Below are positions 16,209-24,562 of a stretch of 64,000 bases of DNA, in pieces. The position numbers and the translations under genes were made by a program. Source of the stretch: Stenotrophomonas sp. BIGb0135 (GTDB lineage: Bacteria; Pseudomonadota; Gammaproteobacteria; Xanthomonadales; Xanthomonadaceae); NCBI RefSeq assembly GCF_024810105.1, contig NZ_JANUDX010000001.1:186001-250000 (forward strand), written 5' to 3'. Under the pieces are notes generated by a model that had not been told where the DNA came from, searched no databases, and saw only the letters and a program-made list of their open reading frames with translations. Each line of letters begins with the position of its first letter. The first letter of the stretch is position 1.

Positions 16209-18833
16209 GTGCCCTCTCTACGTTTCCCTCTCCCCGTGCGCCTTCCGCCATCGGCGCGCCTGCGTCGCCTCGGCGCGCGCATCAGCGCGCTGGCGGCGGC
16301 GCTGGCGGCCTGCTCGCAAGGAATCGCATGGGCCGGCGGCAGCGGCGCGCCGATGGAGTTGGACTTCAATGCCGACTTCCTCATGGATGGGGCATCCGGT
16401 GCGGACCTGGAGCGCTTCCGGCACGGCAATCCCGTCGAGCCCGGGCATTACGACCTGGACGTGCATCTCAACGACGCGTTTCTCGGCCGGCACGGCATCA
16501 CCTTCCATGCCGGTGCAGACCCGCTGCGTGCGCAGGCATGCCTGCCCCAGGCACTGCTGCGCGAAGGCGGCGTAAAAGCCGAGCACCTGGAAGAAGATGA
16601 CGCCGGCTGCGTGCCCCTGACCCGCCGTGTGGAACACGCGCAGGCACACTTTGATACCCACGCGCTGCGCTTGAACCTGAGCGTGCCGCAGCAGGCCATG
16701 GACACCCAGGCGCGCGGCACCGTCAATCCCAGCCAGTGGGACCCCGGCGTGACCGCCGGCATGCTCGACTACGACGTCAACGCGCAGCGTACCGACCAGG
16801 GCGTCGCCGCGTACGCCGGCCTGTCCTTCGGCTTCAACCATGGCCCCTGGCGGCTGCGTCATCATGGCACCTGGCGATTGCACGAAGGCGACAGTGGCTA
16901 TCAGGCGGGGCACACCTACCTGCAGCGCGACATCGTGCGCTGGCGCAGCCAGCTGCTGCTTGGGCAGTCGATGACCACCGGCGAGCTGTTCGACGGGATG
17001 GCCTTCACCGGCCTGCTGCTGTCCAGCGATGAGCAGATGCTGCCGGATGCCCTGCGTGGTTACGCGCCGGTGATCCGCGGCATGGCGCGCTCGGCCGCGA
17101 CGGTCACCGTGCGCCAGGGCGGCTATGTGATCCACGAGATCCGCGTCGCGGCCGGGCCGTTCCTGATCGATGACTTGTACCCGTCCAATTACGGCGGCGA
17201 CCTGGAGGTTGTGGTCACCGAAGCCGATGGCAGTGAGCAGCGCTTCACCGTGAACTTCGCCGCCGTGCCGCAGGCCCTGCGCCAGGGCGTATCGCGCTAC
17301 AGCGTGGCGTCAGGGCGGCGGCGCACGTTTGGCACCCGCGACGGCCTGGCCGAGCCCGTGTTCGCACAGGGCACGTGGGGGCGCGGCATGAACAACTGGC
17401 TGACCCTGCTGGCCGGCGCGCAGGCGACGGAAGGCTATCAATCGCTGCTGACCGGCGCGGCGATCAACACCTCGATCGGCGCCTTCGGTGCCGATGTCAC
17501 CCATTCGCAGGTCAGCCTGGACGGCCACGGTGCGCGCCGCGGCAACAGCGTCCGCGTGAACTACCAGCGCAACGTGGCCAGTACCGGGACCAATGTCGGC
17601 CTCGCCACCTACCGCTACAGCAGCCGCCATTTCGTGACCCTGGACGAGGCGATGCAGTGGCGCGCCCATCCCGGCGACGATTCCGGCCAGGCCATCCTGC
17701 AACGCGCCAAGCGCCGCATCCAACTGGATTTCTCACAGCGGCTGGGATCGCGTTCGTCCGCGTTCGTGCGTGCCAGCCATGTGAGCTACTGGAACGCCGC
17801 CCAGGCACAGACCGACTACCAGATCGGCGTCCAGAGCAGCTGGCGGCGGGTGAGCTGGAGCCTGAGCGCGATGCGGGTGCGTTCCAGTATCGGGCGCCGG
17901 GATGACCAGGTCCAGGCGCAGTTCGAACTGCCGCTGGGGCGTGCGGAACGGCCCGCCGCGGTCAGCGTGTCTCTGGCCCAGCAGCAGGGCGGCACCAGCC
18001 AGTACGTCAACATGAGCGGGCGCGCACCGGGTGCGCTGCCGGTGGATTACGGTGCAGGCGTCTCGCGCGCGGCCGATGGCAGCCAGGCCGCCAATGTGAG
18101 CGCCCAGCTGCAGACGCCGGTCGCCCGGCTCAGTGCCGGTTACATGTACAGCGAACACGACCAGCGGCTGGTGGGCGGTGCGTCCGGCGCGGTGGTCTGG
18201 CATCGCGGCGGCATCAACGTCGGGCCGTCGCTGGGCACTACCTTCGGCATCGTGCGCGTGGACGGCGGCAAGGGCGCACGCGTTGGTATCAACGGCTCGA
18301 AAGTCGGCCGCAACGGCTACGCGCTGCTGCCAGGGCTCAGCCCCTATCGTTGGAACGACGTCACCGTGGCCGCCGATGGACTCTCGCTGGACCTCAGCCT
18401 GCTGCAGAACAGCCGGCGCGTGGCACCGACGGCCGGGGCCGCGGTGGCGCTGGATTTCCAGACGCAGCAACAGCATGCCGCGTTCGCCTATGTCACCCAT
18501 CCCGACGGCACTGCGCTGAGCCACTTCGGCAGCCAGGTGTACGACACGGAAGGCGCGGTTGTCGGCGTGGTCGGGCAGGGCGGCATTGTGCACCTGCACG
18601 CGCCGATCAATGGCTGGCTGACCGTTGGCACCGGTGCAACGGTGCACTGCGCCATGCAGTTCAGTCAGGCCGAGGTGCGCAGGGAGCGCGGTCAGCGCTG
18701 GGCCGAGTCGGTCTGCCACGACACGGACAGCGTTGCCGAAGATGACGCCGCGCCGCCCACCTCGCCTTCCACCGAGCAGGCCGCATTGCGGCCTGCACCG
18801 CTTCCCTCTACTTCTTCGACAGGTGCTCCATGA
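16209..18833 (+). CDS. Fimbrial outer-membrane usher (FimD/PapC family)
   Basis: An 874-residue usher, the pore and assembly platform of chaperone-usher pili. A signal peptide runs to about AWAGG; the N-terminal domain follows (MELDFNADFLMDG, then GHYDLDVHLNDAFLG), then the 24-stranded barrel with a plug (QGGYVIHEIRVAAGPFLIDDLYP) and two C-terminal domains ending near CAMQFSQAEV. GTG 16209 is the chosen start because it places arginines before the hydrophobic core; ATG 16128 would add 27 unlikely residues. The last 30 residues are a Ser/Thr/Pro tail. It is the first gene of the operon, whereas many fimbrial operons begin with the major pilin. Its stop overlaps the first pilin start (ATGA). 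Confidence 0.92.
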   Translation: MPSLRFPLPVRLPPSARLRRLGARISALAAALAACSQGIAWAGGSGAPMELDFNADFLMDGASGADLERFRHGNPVEPGHYDLDVHLNDAFLGRHGITFHAGADPLRAQACLPQALLREGGVKAEHLEEDDAGCVPLTRRVEHAQAHFDTHALRLNLSVPQQAMDTQARGTVNPSQWDPGVTAGMLDYDVNAQRTDQGVAAYAGLSFGFNHGPWRLRHHGTWRLHEGDSGYQAGHTYLQRDIVRWRSQLLLGQSMTTGELFDGMAFTGLLLSSDEQMLPDALRGYAPVIRGMARSAATVTVRQGGYVIHEIRVAAGPFLIDDLYPSNYGGDLEVVVTEADGSEQRFTVNFAAVPQALRQGVSRYSVASGRRRTFGTRDGLAEPVFAQGTWGRGMNNWLTLLAGAQATEGYQSLLTGAAINTSIGAFGADVTHSQVSLDGHGARRGNSVRVNYQRNVASTGTNVGLATYRYSSRHFVTLDEAMQWRAHPGDDSGQAILQRAKRRIQLDFSQRLGSRSSAFVRASHVSYWNAAQAQTDYQIGVQSSWRRVSWSLSAMRVRSSIGRRDDQVQAQFELPLGRAERPAAVSVSLAQQQGGTSQYVNMSGRAPGALPVDYGAGVSRAADGSQAANVSAQLQTPVARLSAGYMYSEHDQRLVGGASGAVVWHRGGINVGPSLGTTFGIVRVDGGKGARVGINGSKVGRNGYALLPGLSPYRWNDVTVAADGLSLDLSLLQNSRRVAPTAGAAVALDFQTQQQHAAFAYVTHPDGTALSHFGSQVYDTEGAVVGVVGQGGIVHLHAPINGWLTVGTGATVHCAMQFSQAEVRRERGQRWAESVCHDTDSVAEDDAAPPTSPSTEQAALRPAPLPSTSSTGAP

Positions 18834-19387
18834 CCATGACGCCTTCACGCGCAGCGCTCGCGTGCACCGCACTCCTCGCCCTGGCAGCCACTGCCGCACC
18901 GGCCGCGGCGCAGCAGCGCGCCACCGCGAACTTCGCCTTGACCGGCCAGATCGAGGCCGGCACGTGTGCCATTGGCGCAGTGAACCGCACCATGCCGACG
19001 GCATCGGCCAGCGACTTCCCGAACGCGGCGGCCACCGTGGGCGGTGCCGTGCCGAGTTTCGATACGTTCAATCTCGCCCTGACCGGTTGCAGCGGGGTGA
19101 CCGGTGCCACGATCACCTTTGGCGCCACCGCCGATGCCGCGACCGGCCAGACCGATGCGTTCAAGAACAAGGCGGCGGCCAATGCCGCGCCCAACACCGG
19201 GGTGCTGCTGAAGGAAACCAACTGCACCACCGGCGCCACCGTCACCCCGGGCAAGACCTTGACCCGCACGTTTGCTACCGCCACCCACAACGTGCCGCTG
19301 TGCGCGCAGTACTACAAGCTCGCGGGCGGCTTGGTAAGCAAGGGCGCGATCAGCACCACCTTCACTCTGACCGTGACATTCCGCTGA
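18830..19387 (+). CDS. Fimbrial subunit, paralogue 1
   Basis: A 185-residue exported pilin (signal peptide to APAAAQ). The mature part has the subunit pattern of this operon: GQIEAGTC, then LALTGCSGVTGATITFG, then PLCAQYYKLAGG, with four cysteines, and a C-terminal strand TTFTLTVTFR of the kind the chaperone holds and the next subunit completes. ATG overlaps the usher stop, so the two are translationally coupled. It could be the main shaft subunit as the first of the series. Confidence 0.85.
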   Translation: MTMTPSRAALACTALLALAATAAPAAAQQRATANFALTGQIEAGTCAIGAVNRTMPTASASDFPNAAATVGGAVPSFDTFNLALTGCSGVTGATITFGATADAATGQTDAFKNKAAANAAPNTGVLLKETNCTTGATVTPGKTLTRTFATATHNVPLCAQYYKLAGGLVSKGAISTTFTLTVTFR

Positions 19388-19390
19388 GCC

Positions 19391-19927
19391 ATGGCGACGA
19401 TGCGTCCAACCCTGCTGCTGTTCGCCCTGGCCTTGCCGGTGGCTGCCGGGGCGCAGACCGGGCCCACCGCGAGCGTGGCGATGGGCGGGCAGATCGAGGC
19501 CGGCACCTGCGCCGCGAGCACGGTGGCCAGGAGCATGCCGGAGGTGGCCGCCAATGCCTTCTCGCAGAATGCCTCCGGCACGGCCGGGGTGCCGTCCAGC
19601 TATACGGCGTTCGCACTGGCGCTGACGCGCTGCGCCGGCGTGGTGGGGGCCTCCTTCGCGATGGGCACGGCGGCCGACGCCGAGCCGACCCATACCAACG
19701 CATTCCGCAACAAGGCGGTGGACGCGGCGCCGTTCACCTCGATCTGGCTGAAGGCCGGCACGTGCGCCTCGGGGACCACGATCACACCGGGCGGGACGAT
19801 CTCGCGGGATTTCAACACGCCGGAGTACGACCTGGCGTTGTGCGCGCAGTACCACAAGCACCGCGGTGGCCTGGTGACCCAGGGCGCAATCAGCACCGAT
19901 TTCACCGTGACGATTACCTACCGATGA
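19391..19927 (+). CDS. Fimbrial subunit, paralogue 2
   Basis: A 178-residue exported pilin with signal peptide (to AAGAQ). Shared landmarks are GQIEAGTCAAS, LALTRCAGVVGASFAMG, AGTCASG, LALCAQYHKHRGGLV and the closing ISTDFTVTITYR. Four cysteines are in the same places as in paralogue 1. It starts 3 bp after the previous stop. Confidence 0.85.
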   Translation: MATMRPTLLLFALALPVAAGAQTGPTASVAMGGQIEAGTCAASTVARSMPEVAANAFSQNASGTAGVPSSYTAFALALTRCAGVVGASFAMGTAADAEPTHTNAFRNKAVDAAPFTSIWLKAGTCASGTTITPGGTISRDFNTPEYDLALCAQYHKHRGGLVTQGAISTDFTVTITYR

Positions 19928-20475
19928 GCACGTTGATGCGATCGCGTCTGCTTCTGACGGCAGTGCTGCTGGGCGGCCTGGCACCGGCCCGTGCCCAGAA
20001 TGTCGGCACCGCCAATGTCACGTTGAATGGCAGCATCGGGCCGGGCACCTGCACGGTGGCGGCGGTCAATGAACGTTTTCCAACCGTCATGGCGAACACG
20101 TTCAACAGCAATCCCGCGAACGAGAACAGCAATTCCGCCAGCTGGCTTCCGTTCCATCTCACATTGACGGGGTGTGCCGGAGTGACCGGCGCAACGCTGG
20201 TGTTCGGGACAGCCGCAGATGCAGAGCCGTCCCGCGTGTCGATGTTCCGGAACAAGGCTACGGCGGATGCCGCACCGTACGCGGCCATCTGGCTGAGGCC
20301 CACCACCGATTGTGCCACCGGCGGAACCATCGCGCCCGCCGGAACGCGCAACGAAACCATCAGTGGTGCCACACACCAGGTTCCGCTATGCGCGCTCTAC
20401 GTAAAACTCGCCGGAGGCGTCGTTACGCGCGGGACGATCAGCACGACCTTCACCGTCACCATCACGTACCGATGA
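19924..20475 (+). CDS. Fimbrial subunit, paralogue 3
   Basis: A 183-residue exported pilin: signal peptide to PARAQ, GSIGPGTCTVAAV, LTGCAGVTGATLVFG, TTDCATG, PLCALYVKLAGG and final TTFTVTITYR. The start overlaps the previous stop (ATGA at 19924). The first third after the cysteine (VMANTFNSNPANENSNSASW) is richer in Asn than in the other copies, which may mark a different position or surface in the pilus. Confidence 0.85.
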   Translation: MSTLMRSRLLLTAVLLGGLAPARAQNVGTANVTLNGSIGPGTCTVAAVNERFPTVMANTFNSNPANENSNSASWLPFHLTLTGCAGVTGATLVFGTAADAEPSRVSMFRNKATADAAPYAAIWLRPTTDCATGGTIAPAGTRNETISGATHQVPLCALYVKLAGGVVTRGTISTTFTVTITYR

Positions 20476-21020
20476 GGATCAGCATGAACCTGTTTACTGT
20501 GCTGGGCCTGCTCACGCTGTTACTGCCGATGTCGGCAGTCGCACAGACCATCTCCACGGCGCGGATCGACCTCAACGGCACCGTGCAGGCCGGCACCTGC
20601 ACCGCCGCGGCGGTGACCAAGAACATCCCTGTCGTCGGCGCCAACGTGTTTCCTCAATCGGCGAGCGCCACCGCTGGCGCGGTCGCCAGCTACACCAATT
20701 TCGACATCGCACTGACTGCCTGCGCCGGGGTCACCGGTGCGACGTTCCAGATCGGTGTGGCCGGCGATGCCAGCCCGCAACAGGCGAGCGTCTTCAGGAA
20801 CAAGGCGACCAATGGGGCGCCCTTCACCGGGTACTGGATACGGGAAGGGGCGGGGTGCACCAGCGGGAACACCGTCGTGCCGGGTGCCTTCCTCAGCCGC
20901 AACTTCACCACCGCCACGTACAACCTGCCGCTATGTGCGCAGTACCACAAGAACGCCGGCGGCCTGGTCACCATGGGCCCGCTGTCCACCAGTTTCACCG
21001 TCACCATCACCTACCGATGA
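20472..21020 (+). CDS. Fimbrial subunit, paralogue 4
   Basis: A 182-residue exported pilin: signal peptide to SAVAQ, GTVQAGTCTAAAV, LTACAGVTGATFQIG, GAGCTSG, PLCAQYHKNAGG and final TSFTVTITYR. The ATG at 20472 overlaps the stop of paralogue 3; a second ATG four codons later is possible. Same four-cysteine pattern. Confidence 0.85.
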   Translation: MRISMNLFTVLGLLTLLLPMSAVAQTISTARIDLNGTVQAGTCTAAAVTKNIPVVGANVFPQSASATAGAVASYTNFDIALTACAGVTGATFQIGVAGDASPQQASVFRNKATNGAPFTGYWIREGAGCTSGNTVVPGAFLSRNFTTATYNLPLCAQYHKNAGGLVTMGPLSTSFTVTITYR

Positions 21021-21553
21021 GGCCTTCCATGATGCGTTTCGCTGTCTGTACTTTCATTGTCCTGTCATCGCTCGGGCTGGCCCCGGCCCATGCCCAGAAC
21101 ATCAGCCTGACCGGCACCGTTCGCCCCGGTACGTGCACGGTGAACAACCCGTCCCACACGATGCCACCGGTCGGTGCCGAGAAGTTCCCGGCCACCGCCG
21201 GCGGCGGCGTGGTCGACAGCTACACCCCGTTTTCGCTGGAACTGACCGCGTGCAGCGGCGTGAAAGGCGCACGGTTGACCTTTGGTACGGCGGCCGACGC
21301 AGCGCCTGCGCCGGACGCCACCCGCTTCCGCAATACCTTGACCACCGGCGCAGCGCCTAATACGGGGATCTGGTTGCAGAGCGGCGCCTGTTCGGCGACC
21401 GGCATCACGGTGGCACCGGGCAGCACGCTCACCCGGGCGTTCAGCGGCACGCACACCGAAGCCCTGTGCGCGCAGTACAGCAAGGTCGGCAGCGGGGAAG
21501 TGACCGCCGGCGACATCGCCAGCACGTTCACCGTGACGGTCGATTACGAATGA
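21017..21553 (+). CDS. Fimbrial subunit, paralogue 5
   Basis: A 178-residue exported pilin: signal peptide to PAHAQ, GTVRPGTCTVNNP, LTACSGVKGARLTFG, SGACSAT, ALCAQYSKVGSG and final STFTVTVDYE. It again starts in an ATGA overlap. The C-terminal YE in place of YR and the shorter N-terminal arm set it slightly apart from copies 1-4. Confidence 0.85.
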   Translation: MRPSMMRFAVCTFIVLSSLGLAPAHAQNISLTGTVRPGTCTVNNPSHTMPPVGAEKFPATAGGGVVDSYTPFSLELTACSGVKGARLTFGTAADAAPAPDATRFRNTLTTGAAPNTGIWLQSGACSATGITVAPGSTLTRAFSGTHTEALCAQYSKVGSGEVTAGDIASTFTVTVDYE

Positions 21554-22086
21554 AGCGCGCACCCGCCAGCGCATCAGGGCCGTGCCGCATCGGCATGGCG
21601 CTGTGCCTGATGGTCTCGCCGTGGGCGGCATCCGCTGGCGCGGTGGTGGACCTGTCTGGCAGCGTGCGCCCGGGCACATGTGATGTGCACGCCGAAGACC
21701 AGGCCAAGCGCGTGGAATTGCCGAAGGTGCAACTGCATGTGGTTGGCGCGGCCAATGGCGTGGTCCTGGCCACGGAGCTTGACTGGGAGTTTCGCCTGGT
21801 CAATTGCCGGGGGGTGCGGCGCGTATCGCTGGTCTTCGCCGGCCCACCCCATGCGCCGGGCCAGCCCCAGTACGCCAACACCGGCAGTGCCACCGGCGTG
21901 AGCCTGCACCTGGTCGATGACCGCACGGACGCGGTGATGCCCGCCGATGGCCACCACGCCAGCCTGACCGTCACCGGAAGTGCGGCGACTTATCACGGCC
22001 GCAGCTACTTCTACCGACACAACGGCACGCCCCTCCAGCACGGCAGCTTCAAGAGCGCCGGCACGGTGGTCGTGACCTACGACTGA
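21550..22086 (+). CDS. Fimbrial subunit, diverged paralogue 6
   Basis: A 178-residue exported pilin coupled to the previous gene by an ATGA overlap. It keeps GSVRPGTCDV and the final AGTVVVTYD strand but has only the first cysteine pair (GTCDV, LVNCRG) and many His residues. Loss of the second disulfide suggests a special place such as base, adaptor or terminator rather than the shaft. The signal peptide ends near ASAG. Confidence 0.78.
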   Translation: MKRAPASASGPCRIGMALCLMVSPWAASAGAVVDLSGSVRPGTCDVHAEDQAKRVELPKVQLHVVGAANGVVLATELDWEFRLVNCRGVRRVSLVFAGPPHAPGQPQYANTGSATGVSLHLVDDRTDAVMPADGHHASLTVTGSAATYHGRSYFYRHNGTPLQHGSFKSAGTVVVTYD

Positions 22087-22137
22087 GCCCCAGGGCGCCA
22101 GCCTGTCGCTTGAGCAGGCCGGACCAGCGCATGTTCT

Positions 22138-22165
22138 CAAGCCCACTGTAACAAGCCCACTGTAA
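22138..22165. repeat. 14-bp tandem duplication before the seventh pilin gene
   Basis: CAAGCCCACTGTAA occurs twice head to tail (22138-22151, 22152-22165), ending 12 bp before the start codon and running into the AAAAGGA ribosome site. A slip that adds or removes a copy would move upstream signals relative to the gene. Confidence 0.8.
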
Positions 22166-22177
22166 AAGGAACCGCCC

Positions 22178-22696
22178 ATGAAACCTTCCCTCACCCGCCT
22201 GCTGCTGGCCACGCTGCTGCTGCCGGGCCTGGCCTCGGCCAACACCATCGATTTCGACGGTGAACTGCTGACCAGCACCTGCACCATCGCCGCCGCCACC
22301 AAGATCGATGTGAAGTTCGGCAAGCTGGATGTGGCCGACCTCAGCGCGGCCGGCAAGGAAGCCGGTCGCAGCGCGATGCCGATTACTCTGGAGTGTCCCG
22401 GCACCACTCCCACCGGCACCGTCGCCGTCCGCTTCGAGAGCCTGACGCTTGGTGACAGCGTCACCGGCAACCTGCGCACCACGGCCGCCAGCAGCGCCAC
22501 GAATGTGCAGATCGCCATCGACAACGCCGCAGGCACCCGCCAGGTGATCAACGGCCTGGCCACCGCGGACTCGTTCGTGCCGATCAAGACCGGCGCGGTG
22601 GTGCTGGACTACACCGCGGTGTATGTCGCCGTCGGCGGCCCGGCCGGTGCTGGTACCGCCAAATCCAACGCGACCTTCGTGGTGGCGTATCCCTGA
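22178..22696 (+). CDS. FimA-type fimbrial subunit
   Basis: A 172-residue exported pilin (signal peptide MKPSLTRLLLATLLLPGLAS to about residue 21) of the classical FimA/PapA plan: one disulfide (TSTCTIAA and TLECPG) and a C-terminal ATFVVAYP strand. It is unlike paralogues 1-6 in sequence and has its own ribosome site (AAAAGGA) after a 91-bp gap holding a tandem duplication. It may be the dominant shaft subunit, independently expressed, or an adaptor beside the chaperone. Confidence 0.85.
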   Translation: MKPSLTRLLLATLLLPGLASANTIDFDGELLTSTCTIAAATKIDVKFGKLDVADLSAAGKEAGRSAMPITLECPGTTPTGTVAVRFESLTLGDSVTGNLRTTAASSATNVQIAIDNAAGTRQVINGLATADSFVPIKTGAVVLDYTAVYVAVGGPAGAGTAKSNATFVVAYP

Positions 22697-22775
22697 CCGC
22701 CTGTCGCAGCGGGGCCGCGCAAGCGTGCCCCGGTGCAGGGCAGCCCGGCGTCGCCGGGTCTACCGGAGTTACCTC

Positions 22776-23516
22776 ATGCGCCTTTCTTCCCTTCGCCACC
22801 TGCTGGCCTGCGCCCTGCTGGCCGCCACGGGCATCGGCATGCTCCCCGCCGCGCACGCCGGCGTGGTCATCGTCGGCACGCGCATCATTTTCGATGCCAA
22901 AGACAAAGACCGCACCATCCAGCTCAACAACCAGGACGACGCCCCGGCCATGATCCAGGCCTGGATCGACGCCGGTGACGCAGACGCAAAGGCCAGCGAG
23001 ATCCGGGTGCCGTTCGTGCTGACCCCGCCGCTGGCCCGGATCGAGCCGCGCCAGGGACAGTCGCTGCGTCTGCTGCACACCCCGCAGGGCATGCCTGGGC
23101 TGCCGGTGGACCGCGAGTCGGTGTTCTACTTCAACGTGCTGGAAATCCCGCCGCGGCGCGACGCCGGCCCGGACGAGAACCTGCTCCAGCTGGCGGTGCG
23201 CAGCCGGATCAAGCTGTTCTACCGGCCCGAGGGCCTGGAAGGCAAGTCGCGCGAGGCGCCCGCCCGCCTCACGTGGAAGCAGGGCAGGGATGCTGACGGA
23301 GCGTACCTGGAGGTACACAACCCAAGCCGCTATCACGTGTCGCTGGCCGCGGCCTCGGTGGGCGGGGCAAGCGCGAGCGAACCGGCGATGATCGCGCCCG
23401 GTGCAACCTCGCGAATGATATTGGACAAGGCCCCGTTGGCCGGCACTGCGGTGCAGTTCGACTGGATCGACGACTTCGGCGGGCATCTGCCTGCGACTGC
23501 GACGCTCACGCCATGA
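22776..23516 (+). CDS. Periplasmic pilus chaperone (PapD/FimC family)
   Basis: A 246-residue chaperone with a signal peptide (to AAHAG). GVVIVGTRIIFDAKDKDRTI gives the first strand with the usual Arg; RESVFYFNVLEIPP is the family signature around strand F; RIKLFYRPEGL carries the conserved Lys that anchors the subunit carboxylate. It donates a strand to fimbrial subunits and carries them to the usher. GGAG precedes ATG 22776, and its stop overlaps the adhesin gene start. Confidence 0.93.
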   Translation: MRLSSLRHLLACALLAATGIGMLPAAHAGVVIVGTRIIFDAKDKDRTIQLNNQDDAPAMIQAWIDAGDADAKASEIRVPFVLTPPLARIEPRQGQSLRLLHTPQGMPGLPVDRESVFYFNVLEIPPRRDAGPDENLLQLAVRSRIKLFYRPEGLEGKSREAPARLTWKQGRDADGAYLEVHNPSRYHVSLAAASVGGASASEPAMIAPGATSRMILDKAPLAGTAVQFDWIDDFGGHLPATATLTP

Positions 23517-24481
23517 GTCGCGCGCCGGGGTGGCTGGTGATGGCCTTGCTCCCATGCACGTTCTCTGCCTGGGCGTGCAGGCCGGACAACGCAGGAACCC
23601 ATGCCCAGACAATTGGACCGCAGGCAGGCAGCTCGCCGATCGGCGGCGTATGGGCGACCGGAGCGAACCGTACCTACAACACGCCGGCTGGCAACACCCC
23701 GTGCAGCAACAACGTGGTGTACTTCGCGATCGGCTACTCCTCGGGTTGGCGTTATGACACCGCTAGTGGCGAATGGTGGCACGTGAATACGCCGGCGTTG
23801 GGGCTCAAGCTGACCATCGGCCCGTTGACCGGCACTCAGCTTCCCGTCGTACAAGCCCGTGGCCAGATTACAACCAGAAACAACACTACTCTCTGGGTTA
23901 CTACAAAGTTGACCCGGCGCGCAGGTGCGGGCTTTGGTCAAAGCCCGAACCCGCTTGAACTGTATATGTGGTCCGCGGCCGATGGAACCGCGTTCCCAGG
24001 TCCGGGTAAACGCTATGCCGTGTATACAACCACGGTGAATGGTTCCTTGAGTACCTGCACGGTCGCCAACGCGGCGCCACCGCTGGTCACGGCGCGCGCG
24101 GCATCGCTGCCGTCGGTCAACTCAACCACCAGCGCCAACGCTGGCTTCAGCATGCCGGTGACGTGCATCGACAATCCGTACAACGCCCGTGAGACGCCGT
24201 TGAGATTCACGCTGCGCGATGCCAACGCCACGGGCAATACCTCCAACCAGCTGACGACCATCGCCGCAGGCACCACCTCTGCCGGGGTCAGGCTGCAGCT
24301 GCTGCGCAAGGATGCGTCAGGTACCTACGTGCTGCAGAACATGGGCAGCAGTTGGGACCAATCGGCGCACCGCGGCACCGGTACCAGCGCGGTGGATCTG
24401 GCAGCGCGTTACATCCGTACCGGTGCGATCACGCCCGGCACGATCCGCAGCCAGGCCACCCTGACGATCGACTACCGCTGA
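23513..24481 (+). CDS. Candidate fimbrial tip adhesin 1
   Basis: A 322-residue exported two-domain protein in the FimH plan. The signal peptide ends near WA|C. Residues about 22-180 form an N-terminal domain of unknown fold, rich in Thr, Asn and aromatic residues, coded by DNA of lower GC than the neighbours. From about residue 183 (STCTVANAAPPLVTARAASL) a pilin domain follows that closely matches the next gene (RFTLRDANATGNTSNQLT) and ends TLTIDYR. I infer a receptor-binding tip with a pilin anchor; the ligand is unknown. ATG overlaps the chaperone stop. Confidence 0.75.
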   Translation: MSRAPGWLVMALLPCTFSAWACRPDNAGTHAQTIGPQAGSSPIGGVWATGANRTYNTPAGNTPCSNNVVYFAIGYSSGWRYDTASGEWWHVNTPALGLKLTIGPLTGTQLPVVQARGQITTRNNTTLWVTTKLTRRAGAGFGQSPNPLELYMWSAADGTAFPGPGKRYAVYTTTVNGSLSTCTVANAAPPLVTARAASLPSVNSTTSANAGFSMPVTCIDNPYNARETPLRFTLRDANATGNTSNQLTTIAAGTTSAGVRLQLLRKDASGTYVLQNMGSSWDQSAHRGTGTSAVDLAARYIRTGAITPGTIRSQATLTIDYR

Positions 24482-24562
24482 TGCGTGGCGTTGGCCGCTC
24501 AGTCCATGCCAGCGCGCCCTGGTTCGCGCCCGCCCTTTTTGACACTGTGAGATGCACCCATC

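Noticed and set aside
15964..16251. A minus-strand ORF convergent with the small exported protein gene
   Set aside because: It overlaps the usher promoter region and start, has no ribosome site and no known product; it could be a remnant but cannot be supported.
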